Shown here piece after piece: positions 1 through 8,634 of a stretch of 55,588 nt of DNA. This DNA comes from Muribaculaceae bacterium (lineage in GTDB: Bacteria > Bacteroidota > Bacteroidia > Bacteroidales > Muribaculaceae): assembly GCA_029068655.1 (NCBI GenBank), contig JAIECF010000254.1:1-55588 (forward strand). The letters run 5' to 3'. Under the pieces are notes generated by a model. That model was not told the origin of the DNA. It was given only the letters and a program-made list of their open reading frames with translations, and did not search any database. The position numbers and the translations under genes are program-made. Each line of letters starts with the position of its first letter. Position 1 is the first letter of the stretch.

Positions 1-666
1 CTCGTAGCCAAGCAACAATAGCAGATTTTTTGCCAATGTGTCTTTTATTGATCTGATATCCACTTGTTTATGTACTTCTGCCGCTATTGAAGTGACGCCT
101 TTGTCGATAAACCCGCATGGGTTGATCAGTCGAAACCCATCCAGATTTGTGTTGACGTTAAGTGCAAGTCCATGCATTGTGATGTATCGGCTGCATTTTA
201 CTCCGAGAGCGCATATTTTCCGTTCGCGATCGCCACCGACTTCTATCCATACTCCACTTGCTCCCGGCACTCTTTCTCCTTTGATTCCAAAATCCGATAT
301 GGTAAGGATTACTGCTTCTTCAAGTAGTGACACATAATCCTTGACTCCAAGATGATGCGCCTCGAGATCGATAATAGGATATGCCACGAGCTGTCCGGGA
401 CCATGATAGGTCACATCACCCCCTCTCTCTATGTGGTGCACCTGGATTCCCCTGCGATTTAGATCCTCTTCATTTATAAGTAGATTGCTTTCATTGGCAT
501 GTTTGCCAAGTGTGATCACATCGGGATGCTCTACCATATATATCACCTCTTCTTCCGTAGGGAGGCCGGCTTTCTTCCGGTTTACCATCTCATTAAATCG
601 TCTGCGTTGTTCCTCCAGCATCTCTACATATTCTTTAATACCTTCATCTATGATGTCAAGTGTCAT
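1..666 (-). CDS. lipB: Octanoyltransferase LipB, 3' end beyond the window
   Basis: Transfers octanoate from acyl carrier protein to the lipoyl domains of 2-oxoacid dehydrogenases and the glycine cleavage H protein, in the cytoplasm. Reading the minus strand from the ATG at 664-666 gives an open frame of 222 codons to the window edge. The family signature RGGDVTYHGPGQ is at about residues 81-92, followed by the lysine loop (LGVKCSRYITMHGLALN) and the catalytic cysteine in INPCG. Only a few C-terminal residues should be missing, judged from the usual length of about 220-230. It lies 21 bases downstream of the DUF5686 gene on the same strand and is probably co-transcribed with it. Identification rests on the complete set of catalytic motifs. 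Confidence 0.95.
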   Translation of the reverse strand, partial: MTLDIIDEGIKEYVEMLEEQRRRFNEMVNRKKAGLPTEEEVIYMVEHPDVITLGKHANESNLLINEEDLNRRGIQVHHIERGGDVTYHGPGQLVAYPIIDLEAHHLGVKDYVSLLEEAVILTISDFGIKGERVPGASGVWIEVGGDRERKICALGVKCSRYITMHGLALNVNTNLDGFRLINPCGFIDKGVTSIAAEVHKQVDIRSIKDTLAKNLLLLLGYE

Positions 667-687
667 AATTTTAATAATTTACAATAA

Positions 688-3075
688 TTAGAAATTGAAA
701 TGAAGTGCAACCCGGAGGCCCGATCGATCAGTACCGGGTGTATGAAGGTAAGTGAGCCGCCAGACATAATCTATCCGCAATATCTTAAAGATATTGTCTA
801 TTCCAGCACTTATCTCCATGTATGGAGTGTCTCCCATTATTTTCGTATTCGAATCTTCCGGCAGTCGGAAAAGATTCGGATGATACTCAGGATTGTTGCG
901 TCGACTCAGATCTCCCCAAAGACATTTAAAATCAACTACTTCCCGCAACTTTACTTTTTTTATCAATGGCAGTCGGTTGAAAAGAACTCCGTTGCCCCAA
1001 TAAGTAAGATCGCATGAGGCATAACGGTCCATCGCGAATTCCATAGGATTCATGAGCGAATAGGATTCCGGCTGTATGGTATAGCTAAGATTAGCGTTGG
1101 GCCAGAGCAGTTCGGTATATGGTACCTGGCTCCATACGATTCCTCCTCTGACGAGGGCGTCAAGATAACCGAAAGATGAGAACCAGAATCGTCTCGACAC
1201 GGATAGTTCTGTCTTGGATATACTGTAATGGCATCCTGGGATGCCTTTTGGTCCCCAGCTCATAAGCAGCTGAATTATCGGTATGTCATGATTAACGGCA
1301 ACACGTGTTTCTTTTTTCTGGATGAATTTCTCTCCCGGAGCATATCTGAAAGAGGCTCCGATTGATGTGCGACGATAATAAGGGACGTTCATCCCGTCGC
1401 CTGTGATAAATGGTAGCCATCGAGTCGCATCCTGCTTTATGTGCTCACCCCAAAGTGATATGGAGAAATTTTGTCGAAGTTCCAGCTTGTATTCTATTTT
1501 GGTAAGATGTCGGTAAGTGATCAGCATGTCTTTCATGCGTTTGAGGCTGAGAAAGACATTATCCGGGTTTGTGAAGAGATAATGCTGCCCAATCATATCC
1601 ATATCATACATGTGGGTCAAGCTTATGCTATTGACGGGATACTCCCTGCGGTGATATTTTTTCACGTTGAATGAGTATTCCAATTCTCCCTTGTATTTCC
1701 ATTTTCGGTCGTGTGTTCCGTATGCTACATAGCCGTTGGCAAACCAATGGGGTGAAAGGTTGGCTGTTGTCATTCCTCCGAGTCGAAGCCTGACTTTTTC
1801 TATTGGGTTAGTACTTATCAATGTATTGATAGGACCTATATCGAATTTACTTTGCTTGCCGGTCTTGATATATCCTGTCACAAGAATCATAAGGGCCTTT
1901 TCTCCCCAGTAAAACACCGGATACTTGCGGAGATCTCCCATGAATGAATGCATATTAGATTCAGCTTCAGAAAGATCATCGCGTCGCATATAAGTCAGGA
2001 GGTCGCCGTGAGAATCCGACGGATTGCCTATTTCAATATATGGCCCTACAGCATGATATGCTTTTTCAAGGTCGTTACGAATATGATCGCTGAAGTTTTC
2101 GAATCTTGAATCTCTGGCTGCGGTAAACCTCTGGGTGCCTTTTATGAAGCAGATATCGAGATTCAGTCTGTCTGATACTTTATGGCGTTTTCCTGAAGCG
2201 TCCTTTTCGTATAGTTGCTCAATATATAGATTGTCGATGAAATTAAGGTTGACAGTGCGTGGAACCTTCATCGAGACCTTACGGATGAATCCGGTAGAAT
2301 CGCCAAGTTCCGCATAAAGATTTCCAGAAAACGAGAATGCAGCCGGATTGCGCGGTAGGAATGTGATCTGAATGCATTTTGTTCCACCCACGTCGAGGGT
2401 GTCCGCTATGAAATATCTGTAATGAAGATTGCCTGCTGTGGAAAGGGGACTTGGAAACTTATTTGACATTATGGTGATGTCGTTGTCGTAGATATCGACT
2501 TCACGCAGAAAATCATCGAGTACGACCTCTACGTTGCCTACATCAAACATTTCGCTTATGCCATGAGAAGTCTTTCCTCTCTCCACGTCCTTTCTTTCTT
2601 TTCCTTTTTTTGAATAGAGGATTGTAGCGGCACGCTCGTTAAGAAGCACCTTGAGCATTTCCCTTTGTCCCGTAGGAGTGGTGTCAAGATAAGCCTTAAG
2701 TGATTCATGTGTCTCGAGCTCTTCCTCGCAAATATCGAGAAGTCCGAGTGTGGTTTTGTCATATTGGTCGTAGCTGTAATTTTCGAGCAGGCGAGGATCT
2801 CCTTTCTTTTGGTCGCTTCTGATAGTACGGATTAATTCCACAGCCGGATTGTCTTTGCTCGAGTATCTTCCATGTTTCGGATTGACAATAAGTTCTTGGA
2901 GCTCACGAGCTTCTCTGAGAAATATTGCTGTATCCACTTCTATCTGCGGTTGTTGCGGTGACGCAGGAAGCGACGTAATGATGAAGCTTACGAACCACAT
3001 GATGATCATCATTGCATTATTAAACAATGAAGACACTTTTGCTGCGTATATATTGCGGATATTGATTGATTTCAT
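688..3075 (-). CDS. DUF5686 family outer-membrane protein
   Basis: A 795-residue protein with a hydrophobic N-terminal segment at about residues 20-37, likely an export signal. The next region, rich in NPAVELIRTI and YDQYDKTTLG type motifs, matches the conserved N-terminal part of DUF5686 proteins. The C-terminal half alternates polar and aromatic residues and ends in HFNF, as in an outer-membrane beta-barrel with a terminal phenylalanine. Many relatives begin with a carboxypeptidase-regulatory-like domain; that domain is absent here. Function is unknown; a surface or assembly role in the outer membrane is inference. The start is supported by the signal sequence. A TAATTTTG-like -7 box lies upstream at 3111-3118 on the minus strand. 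Confidence 0.8.
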   Translation of the reverse strand: MKSINIRNIYAAKVSSLFNNAMMIIMWFVSFIITSLPASPQQPQIEVDTAIFLREARELQELIVNPKHGRYSSKDNPAVELIRTIRSDQKKGDPRLLENYSYDQYDKTTLGLLDICEEELETHESLKAYLDTTPTGQREMLKVLLNERAATILYSKKGKERKDVERGKTSHGISEMFDVGNVEVVLDDFLREVDIYDNDITIMSNKFPSPLSTAGNLHYRYFIADTLDVGGTKCIQITFLPRNPAAFSFSGNLYAELGDSTGFIRKVSMKVPRTVNLNFIDNLYIEQLYEKDASGKRHKVSDRLNLDICFIKGTQRFTAARDSRFENFSDHIRNDLEKAYHAVGPYIEIGNPSDSHGDLLTYMRRDDLSEAESNMHSFMGDLRKYPVFYWGEKALMILVTGYIKTGKQSKFDIGPINTLISTNPIEKVRLRLGGMTTANLSPHWFANGYVAYGTHDRKWKYKGELEYSFNVKKYHRREYPVNSISLTHMYDMDMIGQHYLFTNPDNVFLSLKRMKDMLITYRHLTKIEYKLELRQNFSISLWGEHIKQDATRWLPFITGDGMNVPYYRRTSIGASFRYAPGEKFIQKKETRVAVNHDIPIIQLLMSWGPKGIPGCHYSISKTELSVSRRFWFSSFGYLDALVRGGIVWSQVPYTELLWPNANLSYTIQPESYSLMNPMEFAMDRYASCDLTYWGNGVLFNRLPLIKKVKLREVVDFKCLWGDLSRRNNPEYHPNLFRLPEDSNTKIMGDTPYMEISAGIDNIFKILRIDYVWRLTYLHTPGTDRSGLRVALHFNF

Positions 3076-3083
3076 TAATTTTG
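3052..3083 (+). promoter_or_regulatory. Candidate promoter for the CYTH gene
   Basis: ATTG at 3052-3055, a 20-base spacer, and TAATTTTG at 3076-3083 fit the Bacteroidetes promoter with one mismatch in the -33 element. It starts about 57 bases before the CYTH start and faces the opposite promoter at 3111-3118, so the two would interleave. Confidence 0.5.
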
Positions 3084-3110
3084 CATTCAGAATCCATCGG
3101 ATTCCGTATG

Positions 3111-3118
3111 CAAAATTA
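3111..3118 (-). promoter_or_regulatory. Candidate -7 box for the DUF5686/lipB unit
   Basis: The minus strand reads TAATTTTG, an exact match to the Bacteroidetes TAnnTTTG -7 element, 36 bases before the DUF5686 start. I see no good TTTG-like -33 element at the usual spacing, so confidence is moderate. Confidence 0.4.
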
Positions 3119-3140
3119 ATAAAAAATATCTGAATATATC

Positions 3141-3581
3141 ATGGCGTTGGAGATTGAACACAAATTTTTAGTGAAAAATAACAGCTACAGGCAGCTTGCA
3201 GATGTTTCTCACCGTATTTATCAAGGGTATCTGTGCCGTGAGCCGGAGAGGACAGTAAGGGTGCGTGTGAAGGATCAACGCGCCTTTCTGACGGTAAAGG
3301 GAAGGAATCATGGAGCATCCCGCGAAGAATTCGAATATGAGATCAGTATGGAAGATGCTGAAAAGATGTTGTTGATGTGCCTGCCTCCCGTTTTGGAAAA
3401 GACGAGATATATAGTGCCCTATAAAGGAAAGATATGGGAAGTGGATGAATTCTATGGAAGCAGAGCCGGACTTGTGACGGCTGAGATAGAATTGAAGTCT
3501 GAAGAAGAAGAGTATGATATTCCTGATTTTGTGGGAGAGGATGTGACCGGCGATCCCCGTTACTACAATTCCAATCTTTAG
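3141..3581 (+). CDS. CYTH domain protein (triphosphate tunnel metalloenzyme family)
   Basis: A 146-residue single-domain cytoplasmic protein. It opens with the ExExK signature (EIEHKFLV) at residues 4-11, followed by the beta-strand pattern with RTVRVRVK, FLTVKGR and EFEYEI that lines the catalytic tunnel. Members bind triphosphates and metal ions; bacterial ones include inorganic triphosphatases and class IV adenylate cyclases. The substrate cannot be told from sequence. It stands alone and divergent from the DUF5686 gene, and converges with the MerR gene 24 bases downstream. Confidence 0.88.
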   Translation: MALEIEHKFLVKNNSYRQLADVSHRIYQGYLCREPERTVRVRVKDQRAFLTVKGRNHGASREEFEYEISMEDAEKMLLMCLPPVLEKTRYIVPYKGKIWEVDEFYGSRAGLVTAEIELKSEEEEYDIPDFVGEDVTGDPRYYNSNL

Positions 3582-3605
3582 GTCTTTTGTGTATTGCCGG
3601 TGACT

Positions 3606-3941
3606 CTATCTTCGTTTTGTAAGAGCCTTAAGCATTACTTCAAGCTCGCTGCGAAGATCCTCAAGCTCTTTGATCACCTTTACCTTCTTGGAAATGTTGT
3701 CACGGTTGAGTCGGAGCTGGGCCTTCGCTGCTTCCATCTTCAATCCTTTTATCTTTATCAGATAATGTATTATGCTGAGTGTTTCGATGTCTGACGGTGT
3801 GTATTGGCGGATCCCTTTTGATGTCCGGGATGGAGAAATTTCGGGAAATTCAAGTTCCCAGTAGCGGATAGTCGCTTGTGGGATTCCGAGGAAATCGGCT
3901 ACATCCCCTATGCGGTAGTATTTTTTACTCAGTTCATCCAT
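3606..3941 (-). CDS. MerR family transcriptional regulator
   Basis: A 111-residue protein with an N-terminal MerR winged helix-turn-helix at about residues 5-70 (YRIGDVADFLGIPQATIRYWE). A short helical tail rich in Lys, Arg and Glu could dimerise. It has no cysteine sensor pair and no effector domain, so it belongs to the short form common in Bacteroidota, where it usually sits beside cell-envelope genes. It is the last gene of a minus-strand run with the M23 peptidase 32 bases upstream. Target and effector are unknown. Confidence 0.85.
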   Translation of the reverse strand: MDELSKKYYRIGDVADFLGIPQATIRYWELEFPEISPSRTSKGIRQYTPSDIETLSIIHYLIKIKGLKMEAAKAQLRLNRDNISKKVKVIKELEDLRSELEVMLKALTKRR

Positions 3942-3973
3942 AGTCTTTTACTCATCACTGAAGTTGAGACCGA

Positions 3974-4936
3974 TCAGTCCATCACGTGACCTGAATTTTC
4001 AGCGAGTTGAATCATATCTACGTATTGTTGTGGAGTCAGATCCATAAAATAATAATGTACCGGATTTTGCGGTTCACCCTTGAATCTGACTTCATAATGA
4101 AGGTGACTGCCTATCGATTTTCCGGTCGATCCGACTTTTCCTATCATTTCACCACGCTTGACGCGTTGGCCCGGTTTCACGAGTATTTGGCTTAGGTGTG
4201 CGTAGCGGGTTACGTAGTTATAGCCGTGGTTGAGGTCTATGCAGTTGCCATAAGAATCTTTTCTATCTGCTACTTCGACTATAGCGTCTGCGGTGGCGAA
4301 GACAGGAGTTCCGGTAGCGGCTGCAAAGTCAAGACCTTCATGAAATTTAGCTGTGCCATAGATAGGATCACGTCTATAGCCGTAGCCTGAAGACATTGTA
4401 TAGTCAGATATATTGATCGGCATTACTGAGGGGATGCATGCGAGCTTTTCCTTTTGCTCTCCTGCTGCGTCGCGTAGTTGGTCGAATGAGACAGACTGGG
4501 AGTATATCTGGTGTTCAAGCAGATCCATAGATCGGTTCATGCGGCTGAGGAGTTCCGCATCTTTCAGGTGTCCGATATTTTCAAGCTTAGTATCGTTTTC
4601 CAGTCCGGAATAGCGCTCCTTGCTGCTCAGGGGATCCATCTGCATCATTACCCGATAGAAGTTGTCATCGCGGTTGCGAATGTCTTCCATCACCTTGATT
4701 GAATTATCAAGACGTTTTTCCAGTATGGCGTATTGCGCTTTGAGTTTTCTATTTTCTTCCCTAAGTTTTTTTTCTGTTGGTCCCGCAAAAGCGTAAAGTA
4801 TCAACGCATACAATCCTATTCCGATCGCTCCTACCGCAAGATACTTACCGAGCGAGGTAAGTCTTGTCTTTAAAGTAGGGTAGTGGCGTTCGAAATTATC
4901 TGTGTCCGGATTATAGCGGTAGAATACCTGTCTCAC
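3974..4936 (-). CDS. M23 family (LytM) metallopeptidase, membrane anchored
   Basis: A predicted zinc endopeptidase that cuts peptidoglycan cross-bridges in the periplasm. One transmembrane segment lies at about residues 33-52, followed by a coiled coil at about 55-90 and an M23 domain at about 180-295. The metal and catalytic residues are present: HxxxD (H199, D203), H247 in YAHLSQ, and HLH (H278, H280). All active-site positions are intact, so this should be an active enzyme and not a degenerate LytM regulator. It follows the MCE gene by 13 bases and shares the strand with the amidase, giving a cell-wall and envelope group. Confidence 0.9.
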   Translation of the reverse strand: MRQVFYRYNPDTDNFERHYPTLKTRLTSLGKYLAVGAIGIGLYALILYAFAGPTEKKLREENRKLKAQYAILEKRLDNSIKVMEDIRNRDDNFYRVMMQMDPLSSKERYSGLENDTKLENIGHLKDAELLSRMNRSMDLLEHQIYSQSVSFDQLRDAAGEQKEKLACIPSVMPINISDYTMSSGYGYRRDPIYGTAKFHEGLDFAAATGTPVFATADAIVEVADRKDSYGNCIDLNHGYNYVTRYAHLSQILVKPGQRVKRGEMIGKVGSTGKSIGSHLHYEVRFKGEPQNPVHYYFMDLTPQQYVDMIQLAENSGHVMD

Positions 4937-4949
4937 GCTTGAATGATGC

Positions 4950-5852
4950 TTAAAGAAGCTTTATGCTTATGTAGCGCTTCGGATTCTTCTTAATGTCTAC
5001 GAGGAGAGAATCAATATCTGCTGATACTTGAGAGATTCTGTTGTAGAGTTCAGGATCGCTTGTCAGCATGCCAAGTGTAGAGTTCTTGTCGTTGAGCTGA
5101 CGCGAGAATTGCGATAAATTGGCGGTCAGCTGATTGACATTGTCTACAGTCGATTCGAGTGGAAGAGCTTTCAATTGATAGGATAGTTGGCCGAGATTGC
5201 CTGCTATCGTGTCGAGCGACTGGGTTATCTTCACTGTGTTGCCGGCCAGTTTCGGTACCTGATTGTTCATCGTGGAGTTTAGTCCCTGAGTTGTGGCGAG
5301 AAGATTGTCTGTGATTCCGTCAAGTCTACGTATAGATGCGGAAAGTGCCGGATCCGCTACAAGAAGATTCAAGTTGTACAGCAATGAGTCCACTTTGGGC
5401 AGAATGCCTGTGATAGCAGGCATGAGACCGTCTTGTACGGATGACATCAGACCGGCTTTGACGCCGGTCGGCACCTCGCTGCCTGATGGGATCATTCCAG
5501 GACCGGAACCCATGGTAAGCTCTATTCTTGCCCCGCTTAAAAGCGTCGTTCCAAGGTCGGCTACAGTTCCTTCTGGAAGTTGAAGGTTCTTGTCGAGTGC
5601 CATGACTACCTCTACCTTTCCGGGTTTGTTGTAGTTGAAATTCACTTCTCTCACCTGGCCAACCTTATATCCGTTGATCAGTACCGGCGATGAGACAGTC
5701 AGTTCATCTACGTTGTCATAATATGCGAGATAATAGTGTGCAGGGCGGAAGAGATTGATTCCCTTGAGGAAGTCAATGCCGAAAATCAAGATAAGAATTG
5801 CCACTATTACAGAAAGTCCTATTATGAACTCTTTATTGAATATCTTCTTCAT
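4950..5852 (-). CDS. MCE/MlaD family lipid-transport protein
   Basis: A 300-residue protein anchored by one N-terminal membrane helix (residues 8-28), followed by an MCE domain (about 35-115) with the pattern VLINGYKVGQVREV. A long helical C-terminal part rich in Leu, Asn and Gln would form the needle or coiled coil. MCE proteins form hexameric rings that bind phospholipids between the two membranes. The permease and ATPase partners (MlaE/MlaF) are not in this window. Linkage to an amidase upstream is a recurring Bacteroidota arrangement. The cargo and direction of transport are not shown by the sequence. Confidence 0.85.
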   Translation of the reverse strand: MKKIFNKEFIIGLSVIVAILILIFGIDFLKGINLFRPAHYYLAYYDNVDELTVSSPVLINGYKVGQVREVNFNYNKPGKVEVVMALDKNLQLPEGTVADLGTTLLSGARIELTMGSGPGMIPSGSEVPTGVKAGLMSSVQDGLMPAITGILPKVDSLLYNLNLLVADPALSASIRRLDGITDNLLATTQGLNSTMNNQVPKLAGNTVKITQSLDTIAGNLGQLSYQLKALPLESTVDNVNQLTANLSQFSRQLNDKNSTLGMLTSDPELYNRISQVSADIDSLLVDIKKNPKRYISIKLL

Positions 5853-5916
5853 TTTATTTTTTTATTGATGTGGAATACTTGATTGTTTTTCTAAGGTTAT
5901 AACACAGAAATATCAA

Positions 5917-6714
5917 TCATTTCCGTCTTTCTACAAATTTTTTTATTGAATTGAATAATGAGGCTGCTAATTTATCTTCACCTTTTTCTGATGTCATGAA
6001 CTTCACTGATTCCGGATTGCATATGAAATCGAGCTCCACGAGCACTGCGGGCATGGAAGTGGCCCAAAGCACCCAGAATCCGGCTTGTCTTACTCCGCGG
6101 TTGGCCCTTCCGCTTGTATTTACAAGTTCGTTTTGCGCGTCACCGGCAACCCGGATACTTTCCCCGAGATTCCTTTTCTGAGCCATTTCGAAAATTATGT
6201 AACTTTCGTCTTTCGACGGATCAAAACCGGAATATTTCTCCTTATAATCGCTTTCGAGTTCAATCACGGCATTTTCGCGCATAGCTACTTTCATATTGTC
6301 CTGATCTCGATGCAGCCCGAGCACATAGACTGAACTGCCCTGGATAGATTGTCGACGCTTGTTCTTCTTGTCGACAGAATTGACATGGATCGACATGAAT
6401 AGGTCTCCATCGGCATTGTTGGCGATGTCTGCGCGTTCCTGTAGAGTGAGGTAGACGTCAGTGGATCTTGTCATCACTACATTGACATCCTTAAGATTCT
6501 TTTCTATGAGGTCGCGAAGTTTTTTCGCTACTGCAAGATTGATTTCTTTTTCTTTGGCCCCGTTTTCACATGCACCGAAGTCTTTTCCTCCATGTCCGGG
6601 ATCGAGGACGATGGTAAGTCTGTCTTCATCTTTGTTTTTCGCTGCCGTAGAAAGGTGGAAAATCAATAGAGCAGATATGAGTATAGCAAACGATATGTAT
6701 CGTCTTAAATTCAT
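5917..6714 (-). CDS. N-acetylmuramoyl-L-alanine amidase (Amidase_3)
   Basis: Cleaves the bond between muramic acid and the stem peptide in peptidoglycan. A signal peptide covers residues 1-25. The Amidase_3 domain begins with LDPGHGGKDFGA (zinc ligand H41), continues with KEKEINL (Glu ligand) and MSIHVNS (His ligand), and ends with VLVELDF carrying the catalytic Glu. All zinc ligands are present, with no extra wall-binding domain. The MCE gene starts 64 bases downstream. A TAATTTTG -7 box (minus strand, 6746-6753) lies 32 bases upstream of the start, but I could not place a -33 element. Confidence 0.92.
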   Translation of the reverse strand: MNLRRYISFAILISALLIFHLSTAAKNKDEDRLTIVLDPGHGGKDFGACENGAKEKEINLAVAKKLRDLIEKNLKDVNVVMTRSTDVYLTLQERADIANNADGDLFMSIHVNSVDKKNKRRQSIQGSSVYVLGLHRDQDNMKVAMRENAVIELESDYKEKYSGFDPSKDESYIIFEMAQKRNLGESIRVAGDAQNELVNTSGRANRGVRQAGFWVLWATSMPAVLVELDFICNPESVKFMTSEKGEDKLAASLFNSIKKFVERRK

Positions 6715-7182
6715 AATAGTTTTGATTTGTCTCTTGTTTAGTGTGCAAAATTAATAAAAATTATGTAATATAGTATGTCGCTTTTATTAAAAAATGAGTA
6801 AAAATTCCGATTTCGGACAAGTTTTCCGCTATAAAGTTAAAGTATGTGAAAGCATCGAACAATGCTCTTTCTATCGGCGTTTTAAAGTCAGAATTTAAGA
6901 AAATCTTTTAGATACGACGATAGAAATAACTTTTGTATATAACACATTGAGGCACATTCGGGCCGGCGCTTGGCGTCCATTCCCTATCATACCCCTTAAG
7001 GGCATACTGCATAGATAATACTTGCAAAGGGACGCAGCTCCGGCCCGGGTTGCGTCTGGATGCTGTCATGCTTTTTCCCCTCTTCTTCAAAACAAAGCTC
7101 GGTAAAGATGTGTTTCTCCTATAGGAATAAGTATAAAAACCATATTGACTGAGGCAAAACAACTATAATTCCACTGAATAAC
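6715..7182. other. 468-base gap, no supported protein gene
   Basis: This stretch separates the divergent amidase and DUF3332 genes. It holds the amidase -7 box at 6746-6753 and a candidate structured RNA at about 6941-7114. An 84-codon minus-strand frame lies over the RNA, but it resembles no protein I know and lacks typical codon use, so I do not call it. Confidence 0.6.
6941..7114 (+). ncRNA. Candidate structured RNA, 6S-like in size and shape
   Basis: The ends pair: AACACAT at 6941-6947 with ATGTGTT at 7108-7114. Inside, the GC-rich GGGCCGG at 6960-6966 pairs with CCGGCCC at about 7040-7046, and GCGTCC pairs with GGACGC, closing a loop that contains CCCTTAAGGG. The GC content is far above the flanks. 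A 7/8 match to the -7 promoter element (AACTTTTG, 6928-6935) lies just upstream. A length of about 175 bases with nested helices around unpaired regions resembles 6S RNA, but I cannot confirm a family, and the strand is inferred from the promoter only. Confidence 0.35.
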
Positions 7183-7722
7183 ATGAAAAGAATAATTCTT
7201 TCAGCAGCGCTTGCAGCTGTCTTATGCTCTTCCTTGACTTCCTGTATGGGTAAATTCGCGTTGACAAGAAACCTCTATGTCTGGAACGAGCAGGTGTCTA
7301 ATAAATTTGTCAATGAGATACTCTTTGTTGCGTTTTGGATTCTTCCGGTCTACGAAGTGTGCGGCATAGCAGATCTGCTTGTGCTCAATACTATAGAATT
7401 CTGGAGCGGTGATAATCCTATGACTGCCTCGACGAAAACCATAGAGACTGAACACGGGCGGTATCTTGTGAAGTGTGATGGAAATGGATACGACATCATA
7501 GAGGAAACTTCCGGAGAAAAATATCGTCTTGATTTTGCCGGGGAAACACAGACATGGAGTCTTCAGACAGACGGAAAAGAGTATCCCCTGATGACTTTTA
7601 TCGACGAAACCCATGTATCGGTCCCTCTTCCCGGGGGTGGCTGGCAGACCGTTGAGCTGAATGAATCCGGAGTGCTCGCCTACATGAATGCTGTGAATCC
7701 CGCTATGCTGGCCATTCGTTGA
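7183..7722 (+). CDS. DUF3332 family lipoprotein
   Basis: A 179-residue protein with a lipoprotein signal ending in LTSC (Cys21 would be acylated). A hydrophobic stretch follows at about residues 48-72 (LFVAFWILPVYEVCGIADLLVLN), then a beta-rich C-terminal half. The motif order LTRNLYVWN, then ILPVY, then DLLVLNTIEFWSG is typical of DUF3332 proteins. No enzymatic function is known. It stands 97 bases before the YtxH genes and may or may not be transcribed with them. Confidence 0.75.
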   Translation: MKRIILSAALAAVLCSSLTSCMGKFALTRNLYVWNEQVSNKFVNEILFVAFWILPVYEVCGIADLLVLNTIEFWSGDNPMTASTKTIETEHGRYLVKCDGNGYDIIEETSGEKYRLDFAGETQTWSLQTDGKEYPLMTFIDETHVSVPLPGGGWQTVELNESGVLAYMNAVNPAMLAIR

Positions 7723-7819
7723 TGGAAACCGTATTGATGATAATTTTTCAAGCTGATTAATCCAAAACGCTGTTTGGTTGTTGTATTAGTATAGACAAAT
7801 AATTAAAAAATATATTGAC

Positions 7820-8023
7820 ATGAAAGCAATGCACATCATTTGCGCCGTAGTTGGTGGCGCTATCGCCGGAGCGGCAGTAGGTCTCCTCGTAGCTCCTGAA
7901 AAGGGTGAGACAACTCGTAAGAAAATCATGAAGATACTCAAGGAAAAAGGTATCAACCTTAAGGGCAGCGAACTTGAAGAGCTTGCCGATGAGATTGAGG
8001 ATCAGCTTGATAAGGCTCTTTAA
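7820..8023 (+). CDS. YtxH domain small membrane protein 1
   Basis: A 67-residue protein. A glycine- and alanine-rich membrane helix at about residues 6-25 runs into LLVAPEKGETTRKKI, the YtxH hallmark (hydrophobic helix, then A-P-x-K/S-G-x-x-x-R). A short charged helix follows. YtxH proteins are small stress-associated membrane proteins of unknown mechanism. It is the first of five tightly spaced genes ending in prmA and is a paralogue of the next gene. Confidence 0.8.
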   Translation: MKAMHIICAVVGGAIAGAAVGLLVAPEKGETTRKKIMKILKEKGINLKGSELEELADEIEDQLDKAL

Positions 8024-8053
8024 TTGGTAATATAAAAAGAAAAAAGAACATCT

Positions 8054-8245
8054 ATGAAAGCTCTTAATATTCTGTATGCTTTTCTTGGCGGTGCTATCGT
8101 AGGATGCGGTGCAGCTCTTCTTTTCGCACCTGAAAAGGGTGAGGAAGTGCGCAAGCGTATCGTAAGCATCCTCAAAAGAAAAGGAATTAAGATCAGCGAC
8201 GAGGAAGTTGATGCTCTCGTAGCGGAACTTACCGGAGAGGAATAA
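8054..8245 (+). CDS. YtxH domain small membrane protein 2
   Basis: A 63-residue paralogue of the preceding protein, with the same layout: membrane helix at residues 6-25, then LLFAPEKGEEVRKRIV and an acidic helical tail. It starts 30 bases after the first YtxH gene. The pair looks like a tandem duplication that has diverged, with the APEKGE core kept in both. No function can be assigned. Confidence 0.8.
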   Translation: MKALNILYAFLGGAIVGCGAALLFAPEKGEEVRKRIVSILKRKGIKISDEEVDALVAELTGEE

Positions 8246-8271
8246 TCCCGTCGCAAAAACGACTGTGATTA

Positions 8272-8616
8272 ATGAGTAAGAATACACTCTTAGACGAATT
8301 AAAGAATATAATAGCCCGGTCGAAAGACTGGGCTACTCTTGAATTGGAGTATGCCAAGCTTACGGCTGCGGAAAAGATAACCGTTTTGGCCGGGGCGGCA
8401 GTTGCCGGAGCGGTATGCCTTCTTCTCGGTATGGTTGCGCTGATTCTATTCGGAATCAGCCTTGCCTATGTGTTCCAGCTTTTCATGGCGCCGGCCCTGG
8501 CCTTTCTGGCTACGGGAGGAGTAATGCTGCTGCTTATGGCGTTGGTCTATTTCTTCAAGGAGCAGATGATAATGAATCCTATCGCTAAAATGCTTACGAG
8601 GGTTCTTTTAAAATAA
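8272..8616 (+). CDS. Phage-holin-like (Actinobacterial holin/DUF1469 type) membrane protein
   Basis: A 114-residue protein with an amphipathic N-terminal helix (residues 1-32, SKDWATLELEYAKLTAAEK). Two membrane helices follow at about 35-62 and 70-95, then a short basic tail. This is the layout of the Phage_holin_3_6 family, which despite the name is chromosomal in Bacteroidota and often sits with YtxH genes. There are no other phage genes nearby, so I do not infer lysis. It starts 26 bases after the second YtxH gene. Confidence 0.75.
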   Translation: MSKNTLLDELKNIIARSKDWATLELEYAKLTAAEKITVLAGAAVAGAVCLLLGMVALILFGISLAYVFQLFMAPALAFLATGGVMLLLMALVYFFKEQMIMNPIAKMLTRVLLK

Positions 8617-8634
8617 ACCATTGGACTATATATT

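Noticed and set aside
6908..7162. 84-codon minus-strand frame in the gap before DUF3332
   Set aside because: Odd composition, no family resemblance, and it overlies GC-rich helices that explain the sequence better as RNA.
8272..8616. Prophage, suggested by the holin-like protein
   Set aside because: No other phage genes around it; the family is chromosomal in this phylum and sits with YtxH and prmA.
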